From positions 4,154,001 to 4,218,000 of the forward strand of contig NZ_CP066126.1 in NCBI RefSeq assembly GCF_020544465.1: a stretch of DNA of 64,000 nucleotides, written 5' to 3'. The notes below the pieces were generated by a model, which did not search any database, was not told where the DNA came from, and was given only the letters and a program-made list of their open reading frames with translations. Every line of letters starts with the position of its first letter. Positions within the stretch are counted from its first letter, which is position 1. This DNA is from Chromobacterium rhizoryzae. Lineage in GTDB: Bacteria > Pseudomonadota > Gammaproteobacteria > Burkholderiales > Chromobacteriaceae. This document shows positions 16,580 to 25,333 of this stretch, piece after piece. Made by a program: the position numbers and the translations under genes.

Positions 16580-17446
16580 ATGATTTTAAGTATGACAGGC
16601 TTTGCCGCAAGCAGCAGGGAATTTCCCGGCGGTTTGCTGAGCCTAGAAATTCGCTCGGTCAACCACCGTTACCTTGATTTGCAAATGCGCTTGCCGGAAG
16701 AATTGCGCGTGATCGAGCCGCAATTGCGCGAGCTGATTTCCGCCAAGGTCAGCCGCGGCAAGCTGGAATGCCGCGTCGGCATCAATCAGGTGGACAGCGC
16801 CGTGCCGACGCTGGAATTGAACCAGGCCGTGCTGCAGCGCCTGATCGAGGTCTCGCAGCAGGTGCGCGAGCAGGCCGGCGAAAACCGCGGTCTGTCGGTA
16901 GGCGAGCTGATGCGCTGGCCCGGCGTGATGAAAACCAACGAGTTGCCGCCGGAAGTGCTGCAGCAGCTGTGCACGGAAAGCCTGGCGGTGGCGCTGAAGG
17001 ACTTCAACGCCTCGCGCGGCCGCGAAGGCGAAAAACTCAAGGTGGTGCTGGAAGAACGCATCACCGGCATGGAAGCCATCGTCGTCGCCATCAAGCCCAA
17101 GCTGCCGGCCATTCTGGACGCTCATATGTCCAAACTGTCCAGCCGCCTGCAAGAAGCGCTGGGCAATGTCGACGAAGACCGGCTGAAGCAGGAATTCGCG
17201 CTGTTCGCTCAGAAAATAGACGTCGATGAAGAACTGGCCCGCCTCAGCACCCATCTCAGCGAAGTGCGCCGCATCCTGAAAGCCGGCGGTCAGTCCGGCA
17301 AGCGTCTGGACTTCCTGATGCAGGAGTTGAATCGCGAAGCCAACACGCTGGGGTCCAAATCGGTCTCCACGGAAACCACGCAGGCCTCGGTGGAGTTGAA
17401 AGTACTGATTGAACAGATGCGCGAGCAGATCCAGAATATCGAGTAA
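16580..17446 (+). CDS. yicC: YicC/YloC-family endoribonuclease
   Basis: 288 residues, normal length. Starts ILSMTGFAASSREFPGG and keeps IRSVNHRYLDLQMRLPEELR; the C-terminal domain has the ending LIEQMREQIQNIE. YicC proteins are reported to be endoribonucleases acting on small RNAs. AAGGGGG is upstream of the ATG. It is divergent from the kinase gene, with a 107-base shared upstream region, and followed by an HU-family gene. Confidence 0.95.
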   Translation: MILSMTGFAASSREFPGGLLSLEIRSVNHRYLDLQMRLPEELRVIEPQLRELISAKVSRGKLECRVGINQVDSAVPTLELNQAVLQRLIEVSQQVREQAGENRGLSVGELMRWPGVMKTNELPPEVLQQLCTESLAVALKDFNASRGREGEKLKVVLEERITGMEAIVVAIKPKLPAILDAHMSKLSSRLQEALGNVDEDRLKQEFALFAQKIDVDEELARLSTHLSEVRRILKAGGQSGKRLDFLMQELNREANTLGSKSVSTETTQASVELKVLIEQMREQIQNIE

Positions 17447-17510
17447 GCGCGGCGCCGGCGGCCAGAGCCGCCGCGGCAAGCCCTCCTAGACCTTAGGGAA
17501 AGACCAAAAC

Positions 17511-17780
17511 ATGACCAAAGCAGAACTGATCGCGGCCTTGGCCGAGACATCCGGCCTGAGCAAGGCCGACGTGCTCCGGGTGTTGGGCGCTTTTGACGAA
17601 GTGCTGCAAAACGCGCTGGCCAACGGCGACGAAATCACCACCGTGGTGGGCAAATACAAAGTCAAGGAAAGCGCCGCCCGCACCGGCCGCAATCCCAAGA
17701 CCGGCGAGACCATCGAGATCGCCGCCAAGCGCAAAGTGGTGTTTCTGCCCAGCAAGCAGCTGAAAGACAAGGTCGCCTGA
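17511..17780 (+). CDS. hup: HU-family DNA-binding protein
   Basis: 89 residues, HU/IHF size. Starts MTKAELIAALAETSGLSKADV and includes GKYKVKESAARTGRNPKTGE with the DNA-intercalating Arg-Asn-Pro turn and the ending IAAKRKVVFLPSKQLKD. It is a nucleoid protein that bends DNA without strict sequence choice. It has AGGG-type ribosome pairing upstream and a strong terminator right after, so it probably forms a separate unit. Confidence 0.94.
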   Translation: MTKAELIAALAETSGLSKADVLRVLGAFDEVLQNALANGDEITTVVGKYKVKESAARTGRNPKTGETIEIAAKRKVVFLPSKQLKDKVA

Positions 17781-17802
17781 AGCGCCCTCCGGCGCTTCTG
17801 CT

Positions 17803-17834
17803 AAAACGGCGAGGCCTGGCCTCGCCGTTTTTTT
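17803..17834 (+). terminator. Rho-independent terminator after hup
   Basis: Twelve-base stem AAAACGGCGAGG/CCTCGCCGTTTT with loop CCTGG, ending in seven Ts. It can also serve the convergent reductase gene. A smaller hairpin, GAAGCGCC/GGCGCTTC, is at 17779-17798. Confidence 0.93.
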
Positions 17835-17844
17835 GTCCGCCGCC

Positions 17845-18711
17845 TCAGTTCTGCCGCCAGATCAGCCGCGCGATCGCCGACGAATCCAGCTCGCCCTCGC
17901 CCTCGGCCACCAGCTGATCGATCAGGCCCGACACCCGTTCCGCCTCCGGCAAGCGGATGCCCTGCTCGCGCGCCGTCTCCAGCACGATGCGCATGTCCTT
18001 GGCGTGCAGCTTGGCCTTGAAGCCCGGCGCGTAGTTGTCGTCTATCATCCGCTGGCCGTGGACATCCAACACCTTGCTCTGCGCGAAACCGCCCAGCAGC
18101 GCGGCGCGCACCGGCGCGGGATCGACATTGCAGGCCTGGGCCAGCTTCATGATTTCCGCCACCGCGGCGACGCCGACGCCGACCGCGATCTGGTTGCAGG
18201 CCTTGGCCACCTGGCCGGCGCCGCTGGCGCCGATATGGGTGATGGTCTGCCCCATGGCCTGCAGGGCCGGACGCGCGCGCTCCAGGGCCTCGGCCTTGCC
18301 GCCGACCATGATGGTCAGCGTGCCGTTGACGGCGCCCACCTCTCCGCCGGACACCGGACAGTCCAGAAAGTCCACGCCGTAAGCCGCCAGTCTCTCCGCG
18401 ATGCGGCGCGCGCCGTTGGGCGCGATGGTGCTCATGTCCGCGCAGACCAGGCCCGCGCCGGCGCCGTGAACCGCGCCTTGCTCGCCCAGCAGCACTTGTT
18501 CCACGTCCGCGGTGTCCGACACATTGGTGATCAGCAGCTCGACCTGGCCGGCCAGCTCGGCCGGGCTGTCCGCCCAGCTTGCGCCCGCCTGCAACAAGGG
18601 TTCGGCCCGTTCGCGGCTGCGCGCCCACACCGTCACCTGGTGGCCCGCCTTCAGCAGGTTCAATACGCAGGGACGGCCCATGATGCCCAGACCGATATAA
18701 GCGACTTTCAT
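17845..18711 (-). CDS. NAD(P)-dependent 3-hydroxyacid dehydrogenase, GlxR/GarR-like
   Basis: 288 residues of the 3-hydroxyisobutyrate dehydrogenase family. Nucleotide-binding VAYIGLGIMGRP at the N-terminus, substrate loop DCPVSGGEVGA and catalytic-lysine motif GQVAKACNQ. Overall wording (ALLGGFAQSKVLDVHGQRM, PGFKAKLHAKDM) is closest in memory to tartronate semialdehyde reductases. It reduces or oxidises short 3-hydroxy acids in the cytoplasm. ATG 18711 with GGAG upstream is chosen over 18744. No pathway partners adjoin it, so the exact substrate is open. Confidence 0.9.
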   Translation of the reverse strand: MKVAYIGLGIMGRPCVLNLLKAGHQVTVWARSRERAEPLLQAGASWADSPAELAGQVELLITNVSDTADVEQVLLGEQGAVHGAGAGLVCADMSTIAPNGARRIAERLAAYGVDFLDCPVSGGEVGAVNGTLTIMVGGKAEALERARPALQAMGQTITHIGASGAGQVAKACNQIAVGVGVAAVAEIMKLAQACNVDPAPVRAALLGGFAQSKVLDVHGQRMIDDNYAPGFKAKLHAKDMRIVLETAREQGIRLPEAERVSGLIDQLVAEGEGELDSSAIARLIWRQN

Positions 18712-18792
18712 TTGCGACTCCACGATGAAAACGACGAGATTCATCGAGGATAAGGGGAAGCGCGCCGCAACGCCAGCGCGCGGCGGGGAGAA

Positions 18793-19134
18793 TCAGGGCT
18801 CGGGCAAAGGCGCGGGCTTGCGCCCGCCCAGCCAGGCCTCGAATTCATAATCCTTGCCGGAGGCGTGATGCTCCAGAAAGTAGACGAAGGCCAGGACCTC
18901 GGCCACCGCGCGGTAGAGCTCCGGCGGAATATTCTTGTCCAGGTCCACCTGCATCAGCAAAGACACCAGCTCCGGCGAGTCGTGCACGAACACGCCGGCT
19001 TCCCGCGCGCGGTCTATGATACGCTCGGCCAGCTCGCCATAACCCTTGGCGACGACCTTGGGCGAACGGTGCCCCTCCTGGTAAGACAAAGCCACCGCGG
19101 AGCGGCGCTTGTCCTCACTCGGCGGCCGCGCCAT
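18793..19134 (-). CDS. fhlB: FlhB C-terminal-domain homologue (FhlB)
   Basis: 113 residues equal to the cytoplasmic FlhB/YscU C-terminal domain without the membrane part. AVALSYQEGHRSPKVVAKG replaces the autocleaved NPTH region: the NPTH sequence is absent. IPPELYRAVAEVLAFVYFLE is the conserved C-terminal helix. Small FhlB proteins occur beside fliK in many proteobacteria and can partly replace cleaved FlhB. It overlaps the fliK-like gene by 20 bases and ends the flagellar block. Confidence 0.88.
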   Translation of the reverse strand: MARPPSEDKRRSAVALSYQEGHRSPKVVAKGYGELAERIIDRAREAGVFVHDSPELVSLLMQVDLDKNIPPELYRAVAEVLAFVYFLEHHASGKDYEFEAWLGGRKPAPLPEP

Positions 19135-20140
19135 CGTCCTTCACCACCAGGCTGGCCAAGGCCAGGCCGGCCGAAGCCAAACCCGCCTCCAGCCGGCCGG
19201 CGTTCTGGGTAATCAACTGCCCGGCCTGTTCGTCCTCGGCGGAGAAAGACACCTGCACCGACTGGCCCACCAGACGAATGCGCGCGGCCATGCCGCCCAA
19301 GGCCGGCAGATTCAAGGACAGATTGGTCGACCAGGCCTGCATCTCCTGCTGGCCGTTGCCTTCGCGGTCGGCCTCGGTCTTTTCCTGTTCGATCACCATC
19401 TGCATGGGCTGGCCGGGCCAGGCCATGCCTTGAAACTGCAGTTGCTGATTTTCCAGGCCGTTGAGCTGCCTTTGCACCAGATTGCCCAACTCCTGAGCTT
19501 GAGCCTGCGCCTGCGGCCGCGCGCTGGCCGCCGCGTGCTCGGTATTGGCCAGCGCCTGGCTCATCTTGGCCTGCGGCTCCTGCTTGATCTCGGCCAGGCT
19601 GGTGCGGCCGTCGGCGAAATCCTTCAGGTGGGATTCGTAAAACAGACCGCTCTTGGCCACGCCCTGCTGCAAATCCTCCGCCACCTTGGGCGGCGGCTGC
19701 TGCGCCGCGTTGACCAGCACCGGCTTGCCGGCGTCGCTGGTCTGGGTGGACAGCAGATGAGTCAGGTAACGGGAAGCCGGGCTCAGGGCCACTTGCACCG
19801 AACTGCCCTTGGTCTGCTCCGCGCTCTCCTTGCCGCCGTCCTGCAATAAAAAGGTCAGCGCCGGTTGCAGCGACGCCACCTTCAGCTGCAACGTATCACC
19901 GCTTACCGTCGCCCCTTGGGGCAGATTCAGCGTGAACAGCGAATTCTTGATCAATACCGCCAGCTGATTATTGTCGAGGCGATCCGCCACGCGCGCCGTC
20001 ACCTGCTCGCCCAGCAGCAGCGTCGGCAAGCGGCTGGGAAGGGTCGCGGTTTCCAGCAGCAGCTTGGCGCCCTCGCCCAGTAGCTGCGAGGGGTTGATCT
20101 GCTGCGCCGGCAAGACGCCGGTATTGATCGACGGAATCAT
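19115..20140 (-). CDS. fliK: Flagellar hook-length control protein, FliK-like
   Basis: 341 residues. The C-terminal 90 residues (LSLNLPALGGMAARIRLVGQ, then VQVSFSAEDEQAGQLI) look like the Flg_hook domain that signals substrate switching to FlhB. The N-terminal two-thirds is Gln/Ala-rich and low complexity, as in FliK rulers. It starts four bases inside the DUF2802 gene (ATGA) and is followed by the FlhB-like gene, its expected partner. A second, main fliK may exist elsewhere in the genome. Confidence 0.8.
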   Translation of the reverse strand: MIPSINTGVLPAQQINPSQLLGEGAKLLLETATLPSRLPTLLLGEQVTARVADRLDNNQLAVLIKNSLFTLNLPQGATVSGDTLQLKVASLQPALTFLLQDGGKESAEQTKGSSVQVALSPASRYLTHLLSTQTSDAGKPVLVNAAQQPPPKVAEDLQQGVAKSGLFYESHLKDFADGRTSLAEIKQEPQAKMSQALANTEHAAASARPQAQAQAQELGNLVQRQLNGLENQQLQFQGMAWPGQPMQMVIEQEKTEADREGNGQQEMQAWSTNLSLNLPALGGMAARIRLVGQSVQVSFSAEDEQAGQLITQNAGRLEAGLASAGLALASLVVKDDGAAAE

Positions 20141-20490
20141 GAGGTGGGACTATTTCGGTACAGGGAAACGATCAACTCGGCCTCGCTGCGGGAGATGCCG
20201 CAGCGGGAGGCCACTTCGGAAGCCGTCAAGCCCTGGCGTATCATCTCGATCGCCTGATTGTAAGGGCTGAGTCCGACATCCCCGTGCGCCTGCTGCTCCA
20301 CCCGGGACAACAGGCGCGACATATCCCGCTGCATAGCGCTGATCTGCTGTTGCTGCTGGTCGAGATACATGGTGGTCAAGCTGTCGCGTTTGGTTTCCAG
20401 ACGCAGCACGCGCCAGTAGACATACGCCACCGCCATGGCCAGCATCAGCCAGAGCACGACCATCAGGTATGGGAAAAAGGTGCCGGACAT
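20137..20490 (-). CDS. DUF2802-family membrane-anchored protein
   Basis: 117 residues. One N-terminal membrane helix (FFPYLMVVLWLMLAMAVAYVYW), then a coiled-coil-like Gln-rich stretch (LDQQQQQISAMQRDMSRLL) and a C-terminal helix-turn-helix-like segment (GLTASEVASRCGISRSEAELIVSLYR) that is the DUF2802 core. DUF2802 proteins recur in flagellar and chemotaxis loci. Function unknown. Translation of the downstream fliK-like gene is coupled by a 4-base overlap. Confidence 0.8.
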   Translation of the reverse strand: MSGTFFPYLMVVLWLMLAMAVAYVYWRVLRLETKRDSLTTMYLDQQQQQISAMQRDMSRLLSRVEQQAHGDVGLSPYNQAIEMIRQGLTASEVASRCGISRSEAELIVSLYRNSPTS

Positions 20491-20615
20491 CTTGGTTCCC
20501 CATGGAAGAGTTTCCGCCGTGACTTAATTTTATGGCGAAACCTCCAACAACCCAAGGCCAACCCGCCATCAAATCGACTCCGCCGTCCTGGCCGGGCCGT
20601 CGCGGCGACTTGCGG

Positions 20616-20945
20616 TCAACGATAGTGTTTCAGCACCCGGGAACTCTGATTGATCAGCACCAGCTCCGAGCGCAACGCTTCCGACCACTGGACCAGATCG
20701 GCCTGGATTTCCTCGCGTCGCCGCACCAGCTCGCGCAGCCTGTCGCGCTGAGCCTCCTCCAGGCCGGACAACGTTTCCTGGGTCAGCGAGGCCAACAGCC
20801 GCGACATCAGCTTTTCCTGCTGCGCCTGCAAGGCGTTGAAACGCTCGTAGTCCTTGGCGGACACCGCGGCGGACACCTGAGGCGTCAAGGCCTCCAGTTC
20901 CGCCACCAGTTGTTCCAGGGGCATCTCACGCGTCGTCGCCGTCAT
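20616..20945 (-). CDS. fliT: Flagellar export chaperone FliT
   Basis: 109 residues, all helical, highly charged. MPLEQLVAELEALTPQVSAAVSAKDYERFNAL and LVLINQSSRVLKHYR are FliT-like. FliT binds the FliD cap protein and can hold back the flagellar master regulator. It overlaps fliS by 4 bases. Sequence conservation of this family is weak; the position after fliD and fliS supports the call. Confidence 0.82.
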   Translation of the reverse strand: MTATTREMPLEQLVAELEALTPQVSAAVSAKDYERFNALQAQQEKLMSRLLASLTQETLSGLEEAQRDRLRELVRRREEIQADLVQWSEALRSELVLINQSSRVLKHYR

Positions 20946-21367
20946 GCACCCGCCGCCGCGCTGGCCGCGGGCTGACTGCGGTCGACTTGCTGCCAGGCGG
21001 GAAGAATCGTTTCCAGCAACCCCCTCACCTCAGCCAGAATCTCCAAATCGTTCTTTAGGCTGGCCCGTCCCAGACGCGTCTTCATATAGAGGTACAGCTC
21101 GTTCAGGTTGACAGCCGCCTCGCTGCCGGCCTCCACGTCCAGCGCGATGCGCAGACCTTCGATGATGTCCATCGCCTTCGAGATCATGCGCGCTTTTTCA
21201 TCGAAGCGCTGAGCCTCGATCGCAATACTGGCGGTCATGATCGCCTTGATCGCGCCTTCGTACAGCATGACCACGATCCCGATGGGACTGGCGCCATACA
21301 CCGCAGCCTTCAAGGCGTCGTTTTCATAGGCCTTGTTGAACTGCTTCAACATTCTGGAATTCAGCAT
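20942..21367 (-). CDS. fliS: Flagellin chaperone FliS
   Basis: 141 residues. FNKAYENDALKAAVYGASPIGIVVMLYEGAIKAI is the FliS signature; the following four-helix bundle carries NLNELYLYMKTRL. FliS binds the flagellin C-terminus in the cytoplasm and prevents early polymerisation. An Ala/Ser tail ends the protein. The start at 21367 is taken; an inner ATG at 21352 is possible. It lies between fliD and fliT. Confidence 0.95.
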   Translation of the reverse strand: MLNSRMLKQFNKAYENDALKAAVYGASPIGIVVMLYEGAIKAIMTASIAIEAQRFDEKARMISKAMDIIEGLRIALDVEAGSEAAVNLNELYLYMKTRLGRASLKNDLEILAEVRGLLETILPAWQQVDRSQPAASAAAGA

Positions 21368-21456
21368 ATTGTAACCACCCGCTGTGCTGGATCGACGCGC
21401 TGTTTTTCATCCGGCGCCGAATCTCAGCTAAAAATCATGACTGGACGACTCAAAGC

Positions 21457-22827
21457 TTATACTTGGGACATCAAACCGCTCAAATTATTGGTGCTGGCCG
21501 CCATCTTGCTCAGCGTCGAGTTCAGCGCGGTATATTGCTGAATGTATTGCTTCTGCCGTGCCGTCAAACGGGCAGTAAGCGCATCCTGCGATGCCTTCTC
21601 CGTGCTGATGCGCGAATTGATCGAGGTCTTGCTGCTTTCCACCACGCCAGTCGGTCCCAACAGACCGTTGATCTCCTTGTTCAGCAGTTGGGCTATCCCA
21701 TTATTGCTGCTGTTGCCAAACAGATTCTTGACCGCGGTCGGATCTTTCTTCAGAGCGTCGTTGAATTTGGTCGAGTCCAGCTTGATGGTGCCGTCCTTCT
21801 GGATGGCAATGCCAATCTGGGACAGATAAGCGTAGGAATTGACCGGGTCGACGCCGGGAATGGATTTGGTCAGTACACTCTGCAGCTGCTGCTGAATTGA
21901 CAAGACGGAGGCATTGCCCTTCATGCTGCCGGTACGGGCGTCTTTGATGCTACTCAGTACTTGGTTGTAGGCGTCGACGAAGCTCTGCAAATTCTTGCTG
22001 ATGCCGGCCGCATCCTGATTCATGGTCACCGTGGTGTTGGCGTTTTCCTTGTACAGGTCCAGATCCACCCCGGGAATCGCGCCGCTGACCTTGTTGCTGC
22101 CGGAAGTCACTTTGACTCCGTTAACGGTCAGCTCCGCATTGGCCGCAAGCTTGGACTCGCTGGCCGCGTCCGTGCTCTGCGACAAGCCGCCCATGACGTT
22201 GCCGTCCACCCTGCCGGTGTCCGTGCTGCCGGTACCGGTGATCGCGAAGGCGTTGTCGGTGCCGGAAGCGGTCGAGGCCAGAACCAGCTTGTAATTACCA
22301 CCGTTCTTGACCACGGAGGCGTTGACGCCCATGCCCTCGGCGTTGATCTTGTCAGAGATGGACTGCAGGCTGACCTTGTCGCCCGGCTTGTCGCGCAGCT
22401 TGACCGTCTGTTCCTTGCCATTAACCGTGAACTTCAATTCGTCAGGCGCACTGGGAATGTCCGCCTGGGCGTCGGTGATCTTGTTGCTGCCGATCTGATC
22501 GAACACCAGCTGTCGCGAAGTGGCCAACTTGGATACATTGACGACATAGGTGCCGCTGACCCCGCCGGAGGTGGTACTGACCCCGGCGACGGAGGTATCG
22601 CTGGAAGATACCTTGAACGCTTGCAAGAACGATCCCGACGACAAGCTGGTGATCGCGCTTTGCAGCGCGGACAGCGCGGAACCGATCTTGCCAAGATCGC
22701 TCAACTGGGTGTTGTAGCCGTCCAGTTTCTTCTGACTGGCGAGCAATGGCCGGGAATCGATCGCCATCAACTGGCTTACGATGGTTTGAACGTCGATCGT
22801 GCCGACTGATGTGGTTATCCCTGCCAT
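21457..22827 (-). CDS. fliD: Flagellar filament cap protein FliD
   Basis: 456 residues. N-terminal coiled-coil region MAGITTSVGTIDVQTIVSQLMAIDSRPL and FliD_C region (NANTTVTMNQDAAGISKNLQSFVDAYN, DSTKFNDALKKDPTAVKNLF) are diagnostic. It forms the pentameric or hexameric cap guiding flagellin assembly. ATG 22827 is preferred: AAAGGG lies 8 bases upstream, while GTG 22836 would overlap the ribosome site and ATG 22833 is too close. Confidence 0.96.
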   Translation of the reverse strand: MAGITTSVGTIDVQTIVSQLMAIDSRPLLASQKKLDGYNTQLSDLGKIGSALSALQSAITSLSSGSFLQAFKVSSSDTSVAGVSTTSGGVSGTYVVNVSKLATSRQLVFDQIGSNKITDAQADIPSAPDELKFTVNGKEQTVKLRDKPGDKVSLQSISDKINAEGMGVNASVVKNGGNYKLVLASTASGTDNAFAITGTGSTDTGRVDGNVMGGLSQSTDAASESKLAANAELTVNGVKVTSGSNKVSGAIPGVDLDLYKENANTTVTMNQDAAGISKNLQSFVDAYNQVLSSIKDARTGSMKGNASVLSIQQQLQSVLTKSIPGVDPVNSYAYLSQIGIAIQKDGTIKLDSTKFNDALKKDPTAVKNLFGNSSNNGIAQLLNKEINGLLGPTGVVESSKTSINSRISTEKASQDALTARLTARQKQYIQQYTALNSTLSKMAASTNNLSGLMSQV

Positions 22828-22871
22828 GTTCATCACCCTTTAATGTGTATTTGTTGAGCCGCTCCCGGGAC

Positions 22872-23300
22872 TCAAGCCTTGTCCTTCAGCAGCATGCCCT
22901 TGAAGTCGCCAATCGCCTTGGCGATCCGGATCGCGTCCTCGGAAGGTATCTGCCGGATGACCTTCTGAGTTTCCTTGTCCACGACTTTCACCACCTGCAG
23001 GTCGGTGTCCTTGTCCACCGAGAACTCCAGCTGGTTATTGTACAGCGAGGCCACGCTGTTCAGTTGCTTCAGCGAAGACTGCAACTGCTCGGTAACCGAT
23101 GGTTTTTCCTTGGCTGCGGTATTCTGCGCCTGCTGCTGCTGCGCCTGCCCGGCGGCAGCCACTGCCTGGGCATTGTCCGGTAAAGCGGAAGCGGCCTTAT
23201 CGGCTCCCTGCCCGCTTTGTGCCAGCTCCACCGTTTGCTGCCGCGGCGCGGATGCGCCTGCATTGGCAATCGGCAGCGATTGTAAAGAAGGTATTTGCAT
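22872..23300 (-). CDS. flaG: FlaG-family protein
   Basis: 142 residues. The C-terminal ~70 residues hold the FlaG domain: LNSVASLYNNQLEFSVDKDTDLQVVKVVDKETQKVIRQIPSEDAIR in short form. The N-terminal half is Ala/Gln-rich and disordered. FlaG limits filament length in several species. It lies between flagellin and fliD, its usual place, with a hairpin just upstream. Confidence 0.92.
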   Translation of the reverse strand: MQIPSLQSLPIANAGASAPRQQTVELAQSGQGADKAASALPDNAQAVAAAGQAQQQQAQNTAAKEKPSVTEQLQSSLKQLNSVASLYNNQLEFSVDKDTDLQVVKVVDKETQKVIRQIPSEDAIRIAKAIGDFKGMLLKDKA

Positions 23301-23322
23301 GACAACTCTCCTGACGCGCGCA

Positions 23323-23348
23323 GCTCCGGTTGCCCAACCAACCGGAGC
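23323..23348 (-). terminator. Hairpin between flagellin and flaG
   Basis: Ten-base stem GCTCCGGTTG/CAACCGGAGC with loop CCCAAC (given on the + strand). No T-run follows on the minus strand, so it may be an attenuator or a 3'-end stabiliser of flagellin mRNA rather than a full terminator. Confidence 0.55.
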
Positions 23349-23377
23349 CGCCGCTGGCTCATACCATCATTCTAGAC

Positions 23378-24226
23378 TTATTGCAGCAGGGTCAGTGCCG
23401 ACTGCGGCAGCGAGTTGGCGTTCTTCAGAATCGAAGTACCGGCCTGTTGCAGAATCTGGTTTTTGGTCAGGTTAGCAGTTTCCGCTGCGAAGTCCACATC
23501 CACGATGCGGCTGTTGGCTGCGGTCAGGTTTTCCACGTAGTTCTGCAGGTTGGCCACCACCGCGTCGAAACGGTTCTGTACCGCACCGAAAGTGGACCGG
23601 ATATTCGAGATCGAGGCGATGTCCGCATCCAGCGACGACAGCGCGCCCGATGCCGCGCCCTGAGTGGTCACGCTCACGGTACCGGTGTTGGTCAAGCTCG
23701 AGTTGTAGCTGTTCAAAACACTGGCGGACGTCAGGTCGGTCGACGAAATGGAAACCTGGTTATTGGTTGCGCCGGACGAGCCCACCTGGAAAGTCAGTAC
23801 CGAACCGCCGGACAACAGGCTGGTGCCGTTGAACTGGGTGGTTTGAACGATACGCGAAATTTCCTGGGTCAGTTGGTCCACTTCACTTTGCAGCTGCGAA
23901 CGGTTGGTGTTGCTGACCGAACCGTTGGACGCTTGCACCGCGATTTCACGGATACGCTGCAGGTTGTTGGCGATCTGGCCCAAGGCGCCTTCCGCCGTCT
24001 GACCGACGGAGATGCCGTCGTTGGCGTTCTTGATCGACTGATTGTTACCACGGATGGCGGCAGTAAGGGTCTGGGAAATCGCCAGACCGGCGGCATCATC
24101 CTTGGCGCTGTTGACTCGCAGACCGGAAGACAGACGCTGCAGAGAGACTTGCAACGCGTTGTTCGAGTTGCCGAGGTTACGCTGCGCATTCAGCGAAGCA
24201 ATGTTGGTGTTGACGGTAATAGCCAT
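23378..24226 (-). CDS. fliC: Flagellin (copy 1)
   Basis: 282 residues, a short flagellin with D0/D1 domains and a small central region. N-terminus MAITVNTNIASLNAQRNLGN, TLR5-type motif LQRIREIAVQA, and C-terminus NQILQQAGTSILKNANSLPQ. It is about nine-tenths identical by eye to the copy at 24421-25269; differences gather in the middle (around 160-200) where surface-exposed, glycosylatable Ser/Thr are frequent. AGGAG precedes the ATG. It has its own sigma-28 promoter. Confidence 0.97.
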   Translation of the reverse strand: MAITVNTNIASLNAQRNLGNSNNALQVSLQRLSSGLRVNSAKDDAAGLAISQTLTAAIRGNNQSIKNANDGISVGQTAEGALGQIANNLQRIREIAVQASNGSVSNTNRSQLQSEVDQLTQEISRIVQTTQFNGTSLLSGGSVLTFQVGSSGATNNQVSISSTDLTSASVLNSYNSSLTNTGTVSVTTQGAASGALSSLDADIASISNIRSTFGAVQNRFDAVVANLQNYVENLTAANSRIVDVDFAAETANLTKNQILQQAGTSILKNANSLPQSALTLLQ

Positions 24227-24276
24227 GTTAGTTCTCCTGATCTACACAGTTGGGCAAAGCGACTTGCTTACTCACC

Positions 24277-24303
24277 ATATCGTCAGAGGCACAATAAACT
24301 TTA
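24277..24303 (-). promoter_or_regulatory. Sigma-28 (FliA) promoter of flagellin copy 1
   Basis: Read on the minus strand: TAAAGTTT, 11 bases, GACGATAT, against consensus TAAAGTTT-N11-GCCGATAA. The -35 part is perfect and six of eight -10 bases match. It is about 50 bases upstream of the start codon. Confidence 0.85.
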
Positions 24304-24373
24304 TAGCTGCAATGTGAATTTTACCGTAAAACCACTCTCTACCGTTTTCCGTATCAGGCCCGAAACCCAACGA

Positions 24374-24406
24374 AGCAGGGCGTCCTGGCCAAACAGACGC
24401 CCTGCT
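24374..24406 (-). terminator. Terminator-like hairpin after flagellin copy 2
   Basis: Eleven-base stem AGCAGGGCGTC/GACGCCCTGCT with an 11-base loop, 15 bases downstream of the flagellin copy 2 stop. It lacks a clear T-run on the minus strand. Confidence 0.6.
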
Positions 24407-24420
24407 CTTGCACCCTCAAC

Positions 24421-25269
24421 TTACTGCAGCAGAGTCAGCGCCGATTGCGGCAGCGAGTTGGCGTTCTTCAGAATCGAAGTGCCGGCCTGTTGCAGAATCT
24501 GGTTCTTAGTCAGGTTGGCGGTTTCCGCGGCAAAGTCTACGTCGATGATGCGGCTGTTGGCCGCAGTCAGGTTCTCAGTATAGTTCTGCAGGTTGGAAAC
24601 CACCGCATCAAAGCGGTTCTGCACCGCGCCGAAAGTCGAGCGGATGTTCGAAATCTGGGCAATATCCGCATCCAGCGAAGACAAGGCGGCGGAGGCGCCC
24701 CCTTGGGTGGTCACACTAATCGTGCCAGTATTGCTCAAACTGGAGCTATAAGTGTTCAGCGTGCCGGCCGAGGTCAAGTCGGTGGACGAAATCGACACTT
24801 GGTTGGTGGCTGCGCCGGACGAACCCACCTGGAAAGTCAGTACCGAACCGCCGGACAACAGGCTGGTGCCGTTGAACTGGGTGGTCTGCACAATTCGCGA
24901 GATTTCCTGAGTCAGCTGATCCACTTCGCTTTGCAGCTGCGAACGGTTGGTATTGCTGACCGAACCGTTGGATGCTTGTACCGCGATTTCACGGATACGC
25001 TGCATATTGTTGGCAAGCTGGCCCAAGGCGCCTTCAGCGGTCTGGCCAACAGAGATACCATCGTTGGCATTCTTGATCGCCTGGTTATTGCCTCGAATCG
25101 CCGAAGTCAGTGTTTGCGAAATTGCCAGACCAGCCGCATCGTCCTTAGCGCTGTTAACGCGCAGACCGGAAGACAGACGCTGCAAGGACACTTGCAGGGA
25201 GTTGTTGGAACTGCCGAGGTTGCGCTGCGCGTTCAGCGACGCAATATTGGTGTTTACGGTAATAGCCAT
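24421..25269 (-). CDS. fliC: Flagellin (copy 2)
   Basis: 282 residues, same architecture as copy 1: MAITVNTNIASLNAQRNLGS, LANNMQRIREIAVQA, and an identical C-terminus ILKNANSLPQSALTLLQ. The central segment reads SAGTLNTYSSSLSNTGTISV instead of SASVLNSYNSSLTNTGTVSV. A recent tandem duplication is likely. It has its own sigma-28 promoter upstream and a hairpin after it, so the copies can be transcribed separately. It lies next to glycosylation genes that probably modify it. Confidence 0.97.
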   Translation of the reverse strand: MAITVNTNIASLNAQRNLGSSNNSLQVSLQRLSSGLRVNSAKDDAAGLAISQTLTSAIRGNNQAIKNANDGISVGQTAEGALGQLANNMQRIREIAVQASNGSVSNTNRSQLQSEVDQLTQEISRIVQTTQFNGTSLLSGGSVLTFQVGSSGAATNQVSISSTDLTSAGTLNTYSSSLSNTGTISVTTQGGASAALSSLDADIAQISNIRSTFGAVQNRFDAVVSNLQNYTENLTAANSRIIDVDFAAETANLTKNQILQQAGTSILKNANSLPQSALTLLQ

Positions 25270-25333
25270 GTGATTCCCCTAGAGATCAAGACTGCGTCAA
25301 GCGGAACGCCGTGATTTGCGCAGCATGCTTACT

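Noticed and set aside
23323..24406. Flagellin-gene hairpins as classic rho-independent terminators
   Set aside because: The stems are strong, but no T-run follows on the minus strand, so they are listed only as hairpins with reduced confidence.
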